Shown one piece after another: positions 14,918 through 23,871 of a stretch of DNA of 44,126 nt. Each line of letters opens with the position of its first letter. The stretch's first letter is position 1. A program made the position numbers and the translations under genes. The stretch is from JBOGVA01 sp050692195 (GTDB lineage: Bacteria > Actinomycetota > UBA4738). A model generated the notes under the pieces. That model saw nothing but the letters and a program-made list of their open reading frames with translations, was not told the DNA's origin and did not search any database. The DNA lies in contig JBOGVA010000015.1 of the NCBI GenBank assembly GCA_050692195.1, forward strand, positions 1-44,126, written 5' to 3'.

Positions 14918-16224
14918 GGCCGGGCCGCCTGGCCCGCCGACTCCGTCACCACGAACTCTTGGACCAGGGGTAACTCCGCCTCGGATATCCGGACAACCAC
15001 CGCGGTGCCTCGAGGTCCGTCCTGCGCCTCCAGCACCTGAGCCGTCCGATACAGCCAGGGCACAACCTCCGCCCGGTCGTAGGGGACCATCAGCGTGATC
15101 CGAAGGGGCGGCCGGGGCACGGCGTGGGCCACCCGGTCGATGACCGCCTGCACTCCCTCGCCCGTCAGGGCCGAGACCGCGACTCCGTCGGCGTGTCTTC
15201 GAAGCACTCGGGCCCGGGCAACGTCGTCCAGGAGATCCCACTTGTTGAGCGCGAGCACCTCCGGAAGCAGGGCCGCCCCGATCTCGCCCAGGACCTCGCG
15301 CACCGCCGCCATCTGCTCCGCGAGATCGGGCGCCGAGGCGTCCGCGACGTGAAGGATGAGGTCCGCCCGGGCCACCTCCTCCAACGTCGACTTGAACGCC
15401 TCCACCAGGTCGTGGGGAAGCTTCCGCACGAAGCCGACGGTGTCGCTGAGGATGGCACGCCTTCCCCCGGGAAGGGCAAGGCGCCGCGCCTTGGGGTCCA
15501 GGGTGGCGAACGGCTGGTCCGCGACGAGCGCCCCGGCCCCGGTCATCGCGTTCATCAGGGTCGACTTACCGGCGTTGGTGTAACCGGCCAGGGCCACCTG
15601 CGGCATCCCTGATCGCTCGCGGCCGGCCCGCTTCACCCCACGGCTCTTCGCCAGTCCGGCGATGTCCTTGCGCAGCTTGGCGATCCGCCGGCGGATGTGC
15701 TGGCGGTCCACTTCCATCTTGGTCTCCCCGGGACCGCGGGTGCCGATGCCACCTCCCAGCCTGGACATCGCCTCGCCCCAACCTCGAAGGCGGGGCAACA
15801 GATAGTTGAGCTGAGCCAGCTCCACCTGCGCCTTCCCCTCACCGGAGCGGGCATGGAGGGCGAAGATGTCCAGGATCAGGGCCGTTCGGTCCAGGACCTT
15901 GACCCGCAGCCGCTCCTCCAGGTTCCGGAGCTGTCCGGGCGACAGCTCGTCATCCAGGATGACCGCGTCCGCACCGGTGGCGTGCACCAGATCGTGGATC
16001 TCGGTCACCTTGCCCTTGCCGACGAAGGTGGCCGGGTCGGCTTTGGTCCTCGACTGAACGATCCTTCCCACCGGCTCGGCCCCCGCGGCGCGGGCCAATC
16101 CGGCCAGCTCCTCCAGGGACTCCTCATCCGATCCTGGTCCAATCCCCACCAGCACCGCACGCTCCTGGACGGACGGACGCCAGGTGGCGGACAGAGGCGA
16201 CTCGGAGCCGATCCGATCACTCAT
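14914..16224 (-). CDS. hflX: Ribosome-associated GTPase HflX
   Basis: A 436-residue GTPase that binds the 50S subunit and rescues or splits stalled ribosomes. The N-terminal HflX domain contains ADAVILDDELSPGQLRNLEE and the glycine-rich SRLGGGIGTRGPGETKMEVD. The G domain has G1 GYTNAGKS (214-221), G3 DTVGF and G4 NKWD. A C-terminal domain of about 60 residues follows. The start is taken as the ATG at 16224 (MSDRIGSES); it has no clear ribosome binding site, and an ATG 33 bases upstream is the alternative. It overlaps the lexA stop by three bases in convergent orientation. Confidence 0.95.
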   Translation of the reverse strand: MSDRIGSESPLSATWRPSVQERAVLVGIGPGSDEESLEELAGLARAAGAEPVGRIVQSRTKADPATFVGKGKVTEIHDLVHATGADAVILDDELSPGQLRNLEERLRVKVLDRTALILDIFALHARSGEGKAQVELAQLNYLLPRLRGWGEAMSRLGGGIGTRGPGETKMEVDRQHIRRRIAKLRKDIAGLAKSRGVKRAGRERSGMPQVALAGYTNAGKSTLMNAMTGAGALVADQPFATLDPKARRLALPGGRRAILSDTVGFVRKLPHDLVEAFKSTLEEVARADLILHVADASAPDLAEQMAAVREVLGEIGAALLPEVLALNKWDLLDDVARARVLRRHADGVAVSALTGEGVQAVIDRVAHAVPRPPLRITLMVPYDRAEVVPWLYRTAQVLEAQDGPRGTAVVVRISEAELPLVQEFVVTESAGQAARP

Positions 16225-16285
16225 TGGAAGGAGAGGGGCGCGCGAGCGAACGAGCATGTGGTGGGAACCAGCGGTCCGAAACGCA

Positions 16286-16346
16286 AGAGACGCCGACCGA
16301 AGCTCCGGGAAGCGCCCCTTTCCCCGAAGAGATGTCCGGCGTCTCT
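16286..16346. repeat. Long inverted repeat between hflX and the aminotransferase gene
   Basis: AGAGACGCCG at 16286-16295 pairs perfectly with CGGCGTCTCT at 16337-16346. The 41-base loop contains an inner imperfect GGGAA/TTCCC-type pairing, and GGCGTCTC is repeated at 16348-16355. No U-run follows on either strand, so it is not an ordinary intrinsic terminator. It may be an hflX leader structure or a processing site. Confidence 0.55.
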
Positions 16347-16432
16347 GGCGTCTCGATGATTCCCCTCCGCGGTATCGCGAAACGCGCCGTTGCCGAGAAT
16401 GGCCGGGTCAAGAGCCGTCCAAGGTCGCGAGA

Positions 16433-17581
16433 TCACCTAATTCGCCCCCGAATCCGCTCCAGGGCCTCCTGGAGACGGGAGTCCGGTACGGTCAAGGAGA
16501 TGCGAACGTAGCCCTCGCCGTGACGTCCATATCCGGTCCCCGGGGCCACGACGACACCTGCAGCTTCCAACAGCTCATCCGCGAACGCGACAGCGGTGCG
16601 ACCCTCGGGGGTCGGGACCCACACGTAGATCGACCCCAGGGGGGGCTCCAGCTCGATCCCGATCTCCTGGAAGGCCGAGACCACCGCGTCTCGGCGCTTC
16701 TGATACACGGCCTTCATGGTCTCGACGTGATCCTGTGGCCCCGTGAGAGCGGCCACGCCGGCACGCTGGACGGCGTTGAAGATCCCGGAGTCCAGGTTCG
16801 TCTTGAGCGTGGCCAGCGCCATGATCGCCTCCCCGTTCCCGACCGCGTACCCGACACGCCACCCAGTCATGTTGTACGTCTTCGAAAGCGACCCGAACTC
16901 CACCGCGACATCCTTGGCTCCGGGGACCTGGAGCACGCTGGGCGCCACGTAGCCGTCGAAGGTGATCTCCGCATAGGCGGCGTCATGGCACAGCAACAGG
17001 CCATGACGGGCGGCGAACTCGACGGCCCGCTCGAAGAAAGGAAGGTCGGCGACCGCCGCCGTGGGATTGCTCGGGTAGTTCAGCCACAGGACCTTGGTTC
17101 GATCCGTCGGCCGGAGCTCCGAAAGCTCCGCCAAGAAGCCATTAGCCGCGCTGAGAGGAACCGGCACGGGGCGCCCGCCGGCCAGCATGGTCCCGATCCC
17201 GAAAACGGGATATCCGGGATCCGGAACCAGCGCCTCGTCGCCGGGATCGATGAAGGCGAAGGAAAGGTGCGCCAGCCCTTCCTTCGAGCCGAGGAGCGGC
17301 AGCACCTCCGTCTCGGGGTCGAGCGTCACCCCGAACCGCTGCGCATACCAGTCCGCGATGGCCATCCTGAATGCCGGCAGGCCGTAGTACGACGGGTATT
17401 GGTGCGTCGCCGGGTCTTCCGCCGCCTCCTGCAGAGCCTCCACCACGTGGCGCGGAGTGGGAAGGTCCGGGTCGCCGATGCCAAGGGCGATGACGTCCGC
17501 TCCCGACTCCCGTTTCGCGGCCACCTTCCGATCGAGCTCGGCGAACAGATACGGGGGCAGCGTCTCGATTCGCCGGGCCAC
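16433..17581 (-). CDS. dapL: LL-diaminopimelate aminotransferase (probable DapL)
   Basis: PLP-dependent fold-type I aminotransferase, 382 residues. It probably converts tetrahydrodipicolinate directly to LL-diaminopimelate using glutamate. It starts ARRIETLPPYLFAELDRKV, then ALGIGDPDLPTP, GSKEGLAHLSFAFIDPGD, NYPSNPTAAVA and the PLP lysine Lys234 in SLSKTYNMTGWRVGYA; this order matches the DapL-type group I recall. The GTG at 17581 is two bases after the dapF stop. The neighbouring dapF, whose substrate is this enzyme's product, supports the call. A general aspartate-type aminotransferase or a DapC role cannot be excluded from sequence alone. Confidence 0.82.
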   Translation of the reverse strand: MARRIETLPPYLFAELDRKVAAKRESGADVIALGIGDPDLPTPRHVVEALQEAAEDPATHQYPSYYGLPAFRMAIADWYAQRFGVTLDPETEVLPLLGSKEGLAHLSFAFIDPGDEALVPDPGYPVFGIGTMLAGGRPVPVPLSAANGFLAELSELRPTDRTKVLWLNYPSNPTAAVADLPFFERAVEFAARHGLLLCHDAAYAEITFDGYVAPSVLQVPGAKDVAVEFGSLSKTYNMTGWRVGYAVGNGEAIMALATLKTNLDSGIFNAVQRAGVAALTGPQDHVETMKAVYQKRRDAVVSAFQEIGIELEPPLGSIYVWVPTPEGRTAVAFADELLEAAGVVVAPGTGYGRHGEGYVRISLTVPDSRLQEALERIRGRIR

Positions 17582-17583
17582 TC

Positions 17584-18459
17584 TCAAGGCGAGCCTTCCT
17601 CCTGGACCAGGCGCAACCACGCTTTGTCCAGCTCTCCTTCGAACACGCACACGGCCGGTCCTGTCAGGAAGACGTCGCCGTCCTCCCGCCAGGCCACCCT
17701 CAGCAGGCCCCCCGGGAAACGCACGTCCGCCTCCCGGCCGGTGAGCCCCGCCGCCGAGCTCGCCACCAACGCCGCGCATGCGCCGGTCCCGCAGGCCATG
17801 GTCTCTCCCGACCCGCGTTCCCACACCCGGACCTGGATCTCGCCGTCGACCACCTGGATGAACTCGACGTTCGTGCGGCTGGGAAACTCTGGTCGTTCCT
17901 CGACCATCGGCCCCAATCGGTCGACCGCCAGTGCAGAGAGGTCGTCCGAGGGATCCAGGAACAGGACGCAATGTGGATTGCCCATGGACAGTGCCGTCGC
18001 GGTGAACGCCCGTTCTCCCACGTCGAGCGGCTGGCGCACGAACCGAGCTTGGGGCTCACCGGTCATAGGGATCGCCTTCCGCTCGAACGAGGGCGGCCCC
18101 ATGTTCACCGTGATGGAGGATGCCACGCCGTCGTCCGCCTGGATGGCAAGCCGCTTCACGCCCGCCCGGGTCAGGACGGCGATCTCCAGTGATGAGGTCA
18201 GCCCCCGGTCGTACACGTACTTCGCCAGGCAGCGAATGCCGTTCCCGCACATCTCCACGGCCTCGCCGTCGGCGTTGTAATAGTCCATGAAGAAGTCCGC
18301 CTCATCGGCCCGAGCGATGCGGATCACTCCGTCGGCTCCGATCCCCCGACGACGGTCGCACGCCGCCACCACCAACGACCAGGTGAGCCGGACCTCGTCG
18401 TCGAGGTCCTCGACCATCACGAAGTCGTTCCCGGTGCCGTGGTACTTCGCGAACCGCAT
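17584..18459 (-). CDS. dapF: Diaminopimelate epimerase
   Basis: Cofactor-independent racemase that turns LL- into meso-diaminopimelate for lysine and peptidoglycan. 291 residues. Both catalytic cysteines are present: Cys71 in MCGNGIRC and Cys223 in ACGTGACA. The N-terminal KYHGTGNDFVMV and the central SMGNPHCVLF are also typical. The ATG at 18459 directly follows the miaA stop with no gap, and GGAGGG sits within the end of miaA, so translation is probably coupled. Confidence 0.97.
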   Translation of the reverse strand: MRFAKYHGTGNDFVMVEDLDDEVRLTWSLVVAACDRRRGIGADGVIRIARADEADFFMDYYNADGEAVEMCGNGIRCLAKYVYDRGLTSSLEIAVLTRAGVKRLAIQADDGVASSITVNMGPPSFERKAIPMTGEPQARFVRQPLDVGERAFTATALSMGNPHCVLFLDPSDDLSALAVDRLGPMVEERPEFPSRTNVEFIQVVDGEIQVRVWERGSGETMACGTGACAALVASSAAGLTGREADVRFPGGLLRVAWREDGDVFLTGPAVCVFEGELDKAWLRLVQEEGSP

Positions 18460-19422
18460 CTATCCCTCCGCCAGCGCCATGGTCGTACCTGCCCGCTCTC
18501 GGCCCGAGCCTCGGAGGTACTCGATGAGCCGATCGACGATGCCCGGAGCCCCCTGCTTACCGGCCTCGAACCACCGGATGCGCGGGTCTCGCCGGAGCCA
18601 CGCCATCTGCCGCCGGGCCAGGGCCTTGGTCCTGCGCACCGTCCGGGCGGCAGCCTCCCCTTGGTCGACGGCGCCCTCCAAACACGCGACAGCCTCAGCG
18701 TACCCGATGACCTGCGAGGCGATGAGGAAGGGGCCGAAACCCCGCTCCAGAAGCGCTGTGGTCTCGTCGAGAAGCCCGGGCATCATCGTGGCAACCCGCT
18801 CCTCGATCCTGCGGTAGAGCACGGCCCGGGGCAGCTCCACCCCGCACACTCGGACCGCTTGCGGTGGATAGCGGTCCCAGGCTTCGGCGTAGCTGGAGAA
18901 CGACCGGCCGGTGACGGCCGCCACTTCCAGAGCTCGCACCGTCCTTCGGATGTTCGAAGGCTCGATTCGATGGGCGGCAGGAGGGTCGACCTCGGCGAGC
19001 CGTCGATGCATCTTCTCGGGCCCGAGCACCGCCGCTTCGGCCTCGAGCAGAAGCCGCACGCGGGGGATGGTTCCGGGAAACTCGAGGGCGTCTGCCACCG
19101 CCCTCCAGTACAGGCCGCCGCCGCCCACCAGCAGCGCCGACCGCCTCCGAGCCGCCAGTTCTGACAGAGCCCGGTCGGCCAGCCGCTGGAATCTCGCCAC
19201 CGAAAAAGGCTCGCCCGGGTCCACCAGATCCAGCAGGTGGTGTGGCACCCGGGCCCGCTCCTCCCGCGTGGGCTTGGCCGTCCCCACGTCCATGCCCCGA
19301 TAGACGAGCATCGAGTCCACGCACACGATCTCGGCATCGAGGGCCTCGGCGATGGAGAGGGCCGCCTGGGTCTTTCCTGCGGCGGTGGGACCGACCAGAG
19401 CCAGAGGAGGCTTGCGAGTCAC
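18460..19422 (-). CDS. miaA: tRNA dimethylallyltransferase
   Basis: Adds the dimethylallyl group to N6 of A37 in tRNAs reading UNN codons; MiaB, encoded just upstream, then thiomethylates the same base. 320 residues with the P-loop GPTAAGKT (11-18), the DSMLVYRGMDVGTAKP and PHHLLDLVDPGE substrate motifs, LVGGGGLYWRAV, and the C-terminal RRTKALARRQMAWLRRD. The GTG at 19422 overlaps the miaB stop as GTGA. Confidence 0.96.
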   Translation of the reverse strand: MTRKPPLALVGPTAAGKTQAALSIAEALDAEIVCVDSMLVYRGMDVGTAKPTREERARVPHHLLDLVDPGEPFSVARFQRLADRALSELAARRRSALLVGGGGLYWRAVADALEFPGTIPRVRLLLEAEAAVLGPEKMHRRLAEVDPPAAHRIEPSNIRRTVRALEVAAVTGRSFSSYAEAWDRYPPQAVRVCGVELPRAVLYRRIEERVATMMPGLLDETTALLERGFGPFLIASQVIGYAEAVACLEGAVDQGEAAARTVRRTKALARRQMAWLRRDPRIRWFEAGKQGAPGIVDRLIEYLRGSGRERAGTTMALAEG

Positions 19423-20738
19423 GCCGCCAGCGTGCCGCTGAGGTAGTGCGGGTGGGCTTCCGTGACGAGTGCGTCGACGAACGTGCCCGGCGGCACCTCT
19501 CCCTCCACATGGATCAGCTTGTTCGTCCGGGTCCTTCCCTTGAGGTTGGCCTTGCGGCCCTCGCCTTCGATCAGGACCTCGACGACCCGACCGACCATGG
19601 CCCGGTTCTTCTCCTCGGAGATCCGATCCTGGAGCGCCACCAGCCGATCGAACCGCTCCTGGACGACCTCCTTGGGAACCTGGGAGTCGAAGGTCGCCGC
19701 CGGCGTGCCCGGCCGGGGTGAATACTGGAAGGTAAACGCGGCGTCGAACCCGGCAGCGGAGGTCACGCGCAGCGTCTCCTCGAAGTCCTCGTCGGTCTCT
19801 CCGGGGAAACCGACGATGATGTCGGTCGTCACCGCCACGCCGGGGATGGCTCCACGGATGCGCTCGAGCCACCTCAGGTAGCGTTCGGATCGGTAGGACC
19901 GCCGCATCAGCCTAAGGACTCGGTCGGATCCCGACTGCAGCGGGAAGTGGATGTGCTCGCAGACGGCGTCACACGCGGCCATCGCATCGACGACGTCCTC
20001 GGTGAAGTCGTGCGGGTGCGGGCTGGTGAATCGAATCCGGCTGATCCCCTCGACCTGGTCGACCGCCCGCAGCAGCTCCCCGAACCTCGCTCGCCGGCTG
20101 GAGCCGGGGACCGTGAGGTCCCGCCCGTACGTGTTCACGTTCTGCCCCAGAAGCGTGACCTCCACCACGCCTGCCTGGGCCAGACCCTGCACCTCCGCCA
20201 GGACGTCGCCGAGTGAACGGGACCGCTGCGGCCCACGGACCAGCGGCACGATGCAGAACGTGCATCTGTTGTCGCACCCCACGCTGACCGCCACCCACGC
20301 GTGGTGCCGGGACTCCCGGCGGGCCGGGAGGGCGCTTGGGAACACCTCGGTGAACTCCCGGACGTCCATCACGGGACCGTCGCGCTCCGCGGCTCTGATC
20401 AGATCGAGGAGCCCGGGAAGGGCATGCGTTCCGATCACCACGTCCACCCACGGGGCCTTGCGCTGGATGTTTCCACGGTCCTTCTGAGCCAGGCAGCCGG
20501 CCACGACGATCCGCATCCGCTGGTTCTTCTCCTTGAGGGGCTTGAGGTGGCCCAGCGCGCCGTAGAGACGGTTGTCCGCGTTCTCCCGGACCGCGCAGGT
20601 GTTCAACACCACCACCTCAGCGTCCGCCGCCTCCGACGCAGCTGTGAAGCCCCCCGTCTCGAGCACTCCGGCGATGCGTTCCGAGTCGTGCTCGTTCATC
20701 TGGCAGCCGAACGTTCGAATGAGATAGCGGCCGGTCAC
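19419..20738 (-). CDS. miaB: tRNA-2-methylthio-N6-dimethylallyladenosine synthase
   Basis: Radical-SAM methylthiotransferase, 439 residues. The N-terminal cluster-binding domain has its three cysteines (TFGCQMNEHDSE, LNTCAVRENADNRLYG, VAGCLAQKD). The radical SAM motif is CDNRCTFC, preceded by VSVGC. A TRAM domain closes the protein (GRKANLKGRTRTNKLIHVEG). HAWVAVSVGCDNRCTFCIVP is typical of MiaB rather than RimO. The start is GTG 20738. There is no Shine-Dalgarno sequence, but a TAGATT lies seven bases upstream, suggesting a nearly leaderless transcript. It overlaps miaA by four bases. Confidence 0.96.
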   Translation of the reverse strand: MTGRYLIRTFGCQMNEHDSERIAGVLETGGFTAASEAADAEVVVLNTCAVRENADNRLYGALGHLKPLKEKNQRMRIVVAGCLAQKDRGNIQRKAPWVDVVIGTHALPGLLDLIRAAERDGPVMDVREFTEVFPSALPARRESRHHAWVAVSVGCDNRCTFCIVPLVRGPQRSRSLGDVLAEVQGLAQAGVVEVTLLGQNVNTYGRDLTVPGSSRRARFGELLRAVDQVEGISRIRFTSPHPHDFTEDVVDAMAACDAVCEHIHFPLQSGSDRVLRLMRRSYRSERYLRWLERIRGAIPGVAVTTDIIVGFPGETDEDFEETLRVTSAAGFDAAFTFQYSPRPGTPAATFDSQVPKEVVQERFDRLVALQDRISEEKNRAMVGRVVEVLIEGEGRKANLKGRTRTNKLIHVEGEVPPGTFVDALVTEAHPHYLSGTLAA

Positions 20739-20745
20739 GCCTGCG

Positions 20746-20751
20746 AATCTA
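20746..20751 (-). promoter_or_regulatory. -10 element of miaB
   Basis: Minus-strand TAGATT ends seven bases before the miaB GTG at 20738, with no ribosome binding site between. Confidence 0.45.
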
Positions 20752-20831
20752 TCAGAGGCTCGACCGGCCGCCGAGGGGATCGGGTCCCGGGGCCCCCTCT
20801 CGCAGGCCCGGCCCCGAATGGATGACCCTCC

Positions 20832-21443
20832 TTACGGTACTTCGACCACGGGTGGCTCCCCGGCAACCACGACGCGGCGGCTACCGAAGAACCCGCCGAT
20901 CAGCGCCAGGGCGCCACCGGCCAGCGCCACCCACGCGCCCGGGTCGATGTCCTGGACGGTCCGATCGGCCCGGTACACCTGGATCGCGAACAGGACGAAC
21001 GCGGCGATGGCAAGGGCGCCGGCCAGGCCGGTGAGCCACCCCGATCTGGGGGCCATGCCGACGATGGCCAGGAGCCCCAGGACGATCATCACGAACCCGA
21101 CCGTGGCGATGAAGGTCGCGCTCTCCTGATCGAAGGTCGCCTCCCAGAGCGCCCGGATGTCCAGGTTGACCGCGGTCGTCCCGTCGATCCAGTCCATGAA
21201 CGCGCTGACGATCAGGCCGGCCGCTCCCAGCAGCGTGAGCAGAACGCGAACGGCCATCCCGGCCCAGTCGAACCCGGGCCTGACGACGCGCTCTTCCCGG
21301 ACCGCCGGGCGGTCCGCGTAGTGGCGGTGCTCGACCCGATCGTCCACACCGTCGCGGTCGGCATCCACGCGCCCCTCGGCCCTGTCGTCAACGCCGTCCC
21401 GGTCGGCATCCTGCCTTTCGGTCGGATAACGAGGGTCAATCAT
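20832..21443 (-). CDS. Membrane protein with N-terminal thrombospondin type 3-like repeats
   Basis: A 203-residue protein. Residues 11-40 contain two copies of DADRDGVDDR, the Asp-rich DxDxDG pattern of thrombospondin type 3 calcium-binding repeats. Four membrane helices follow (near 63-83, 105-130, 135-155, 170-190), with WIDGTTAVNLD in the first loop and a short VVVAGEPPVVEVP tail. The ATG at 21443 follows AAAGGGGGCTTCA. No enzymatic motif is visible. It separates the RNase Y gene from miaB and may belong to either transcription unit. Confidence 0.75.
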   Translation of the reverse strand: MIDPRYPTERQDADRDGVDDRAEGRVDADRDGVDDRVEHRHYADRPAVREERVVRPGFDWAGMAVRVLLTLLGAAGLIVSAFMDWIDGTTAVNLDIRALWEATFDQESATFIATVGFVMIVLGLLAIVGMAPRSGWLTGLAGALAIAAFVLFAIQVYRADRTVQDIDPGAWVALAGGALALIGGFFGSRRVVVAGEPPVVEVP

Positions 21444-21556
21444 TGAAGCCCCCTTTCTCCCCCCCAGGTTTGCCCAAGCACGACGACAGGTAAACGGGGC
21501 GGAGAAGCGCCGGCCGGAGGTCCGCGCCGGGCCCGGAAGGCGGTTCCAGCGCCGTC

Positions 21557-23089
21557 TTACCGGGCGAACTCCACGGCTCGGGTCTCCCGCACGACAGTGA
21601 TCTTGATCTGTCCGGGGTACTGGAGCTCCTCCTCGACCTGCCTGGCGATATCTCGGGCCAGCACCTGGGCGGACAGGTCGTCCACGTCCTCGGGCTGGAC
21701 CATCACCCTCACCTCGCGCCCCGCCTGCATGGCGAAGGTCTTCTCCACGCCGGGGTAGGACGTGCAGATCTCCTCGAGCCGCTCCAGGCGCTTGACGTAG
21801 GTCTCCAGCGACTCTCGCCTGGCCCCGGGCCGGCCGCCGGAGATCGCGTCCGCCGTCTGCGACAGCACCGCTTCGATCGTGCGTTGCTCCACCTCTCCGT
21901 GGTGTGACTCGATGGCATGGACGACCTCCGGCGATTCCTTCAGCCGTCTGGCCAGCTCCGCCCCGATCAGGGCGTGAGAGCCCTCGACCTCGTGGGTGAC
22001 GGCCTTCCCGATGTCGTGCAGGAGCGCGCACCTCTTGACGAGCGTCGGCTCGACCCCGAGCTCGGAGGCTATCGCCGCGCCGATGTGCGCCGCCTCCACC
22101 AAGTGCTTGAGGACGTTCTGCCCGTAGGAGGTCCTGTACTGCAACCGGCCGAGCACCTTGATCATCTCCGGGTGGATGTTGGTGATGCCCACGTCGGCAA
22201 TGGCCAGCTCCCCCGACCGCTTGATCTGCTCGTCCACGTCCGCCAGGGAACGCTCGTACATATCCTCGATCCGAGCGGGATGGATCCTGCCGTCGGAGAC
22301 GAGCTTCTCCAAGGTGAGCCGGGCCACTTCCCGGCGTACCGGATCGAAGCAGGACAGCACGACCGCCTCGGGCGTGTCGTCGATGATGAGGTTGACGCCG
22401 GTGAGGCTCTCGAACGCTCTGATGTTGCGCCCCTCACGACCGATGATCCGGCCCTTCATGTCGTCCGAGGGCAGGGGGAAGACCGATACCGTGGATTCGG
22501 CGGTCTGGTCCGACGCCACCCGCTGGATCGCCACGGTGACGATCTTCCGGGCACGCTTCTCGCCCTCTTCCCGCGCTTGTTGCTCGATCTCCCTGACGGT
22601 GGCCATGGCATCGCGCTTGGCGGCGTCGACGATCTGGGCGATGAGCGCTTCCTTGGCCTCCTGGGCGGTCAGGCGGCTGACTCGCTCCAGCTCTCGCTGC
22701 CGGTCGGCCACCGACCTTTCCAGATCCGTGCGAAGCCGCTCGACCTCTTTGTCGGCCCGTTCCAGCCGCTGCTCCCGCGACTGCAACTCCGAGAGCTTGG
22801 CCTCGACCGACTCTTCCCGGCGGAGGACGCGTTCTTCGTTCCTCCTCACCTCGCCCCGGCGAACGCGCACGTCCTCCTCGGCCTCCCGGCGAATGGAGGA
22901 GATCTCTTCCTTGACCTCGACCAGCGCCTGCCGGACGCGGGTCTCGGCCTCGACCTCGGCCTCGGCCACGACCTTGGCCGCTCGCGTCTCGGCGCTGTCG
23001 ACCCGCCTCGAGATGATGATCTTCCTGGCGATGTACCCTCCGGCGACCCCCGCCAGCAGGGCGAGCATCGCCACCAATGCCGTCTCCAT
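21557..23089 (-). CDS. rny: Ribonuclease Y
   Basis: Membrane-anchored endoribonuclease that initiates mRNA decay. 510 residues: N-terminal membrane helix (ALVAMLALLAGVAGGYIARK), a charged coiled coil (about 30-190), a KH domain (GRIIGREGRNIRAFESLTGV), then an HD domain with the metal motif HDIGKAVTHEVEGSHA and the C-terminal YPGQIKITVVRE. ATG 23089 is preceded by GAGGAGGAACG. RNase Y is missing from Mycobacterium and Streptomyces as far as I know, so its presence in this otherwise mycobacterium-like gene order is a taxonomic hint. Confidence 0.97.
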   Translation of the reverse strand: METALVAMLALLAGVAGGYIARKIIISRRVDSAETRAAKVVAEAEVEAETRVRQALVEVKEEISSIRREAEEDVRVRRGEVRRNEERVLRREESVEAKLSELQSREQRLERADKEVERLRTDLERSVADRQRELERVSRLTAQEAKEALIAQIVDAAKRDAMATVREIEQQAREEGEKRARKIVTVAIQRVASDQTAESTVSVFPLPSDDMKGRIIGREGRNIRAFESLTGVNLIIDDTPEAVVLSCFDPVRREVARLTLEKLVSDGRIHPARIEDMYERSLADVDEQIKRSGELAIADVGITNIHPEMIKVLGRLQYRTSYGQNVLKHLVEAAHIGAAIASELGVEPTLVKRCALLHDIGKAVTHEVEGSHALIGAELARRLKESPEVVHAIESHHGEVEQRTIEAVLSQTADAISGGRPGARRESLETYVKRLERLEEICTSYPGVEKTFAMQAGREVRVMVQPEDVDDLSAQVLARDIARQVEEELQYPGQIKITVVRETRAVEFAR

Positions 23090-23105
23090 CGTTCCTCCTC
23101 GTCAC

Positions 23106-23138
23106 AAAAGCAAAAGCCGAGCCGGAGGCCACCTCGGC
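23106..23138 (-). terminator. Intrinsic terminator after recX
   Basis: On the minus strand GCCGAG (23133-23138) pairs with CTCGGC (23116-23121) across an 11-base loop, followed directly by TTTTGCTTTTG. It ends recA-recX transcription and lies just upstream of the RNase Y gene. Confidence 0.7.
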
Positions 23139-23334
23139 CCACGTGCTCGGCGAAATATGAGGAGGAACGAGCGGCTAGATCAGGGGCCTGCTCGCCACCT
23201 CGCTCGCATCTCCGATTGAGTTCGTCGAAGAGTCCGTCTCACGTGTCTCGTCCGAACAGCGTAATCCGATTCAGCCTCTCAGAATGACAATGTACGGCGA
23301 GGGCGGTGGGGTTGCAATACCCTCCCCAGGATCC

Positions 23335-23871
23335 TCAGGCCGGCGGCTCCGAGGGAAAGACGTCGGCCAGCGCCCGCCGGCAGGCCTCTCTGGCCAGCGC
23401 CGAGCCGTACCCTCGGCGGACCAGCAGGCTGTACACACGCCGGTACGCCACCTCCGGGGGAAGGTGCCCGAGGCGCCTCGCTCGTCTCTCCGCCAGGGCC
23501 CCTGCCCGTTCCGCCTCGTCTCCGGCCTCCTCCAGGGCAGCCTCCACCAGCTCGGGAGCGACGCCCTTCTCGCGGAGGGCGGCTTTGATGGCCCTGTCTC
23601 CTGCCAGCTTGCGGGCTGCCTGGTCGCGGACGAGCTCGCGGGCGAACCGGACGTCCTCCACCAAGCCCGCCACCTCCAGTTCGCCCAGGGCCTGTTCGAT
23701 TTCCTCCGCCTCGTACCCCGCCCGCGCGAGACGGCGGCCGAGCTCTACGCGGCTCCGCCACCTCACCGCGAGAAGGCCCAGGGCCCGGTCCTTCGCCGTG
23801 GCCCTCCGGGGGCCGGCCGGCCCCTTCCCCTTAACCGGCCGGCGCCCCGGCGGGCTCTTTCGCGGGCTCAT
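23335..23871 (-). CDS. recX: Regulatory protein RecX
   Basis: Small helical protein that binds RecA filaments and limits their activity. 178 residues with the three-helix repeats of RecX: ALGLLAVRWRSRVELGRRLA, GYEAEEIEQALGELEVAGLV, DDRFARELV-type helices, then the second set around AIKAALREKGVAPELVEAAL. A basic N-terminus (SPRKSPPGRRPVKGKG) precedes the domain. The ATG at 23871 puts the first 41 bases within the end of recA, a common arrangement that couples the two; the ribosome binding site is weak. Confidence 0.92.
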   Translation of the reverse strand: MSPRKSPPGRRPVKGKGPAGPRRATAKDRALGLLAVRWRSRVELGRRLARAGYEAEEIEQALGELEVAGLVEDVRFARELVRDQAARKLAGDRAIKAALREKGVAPELVEAALEEAGDEAERAGALAERRARRLGHLPPEVAYRRVYSLLVRRGYGSALAREACRRALADVFPSEPPA

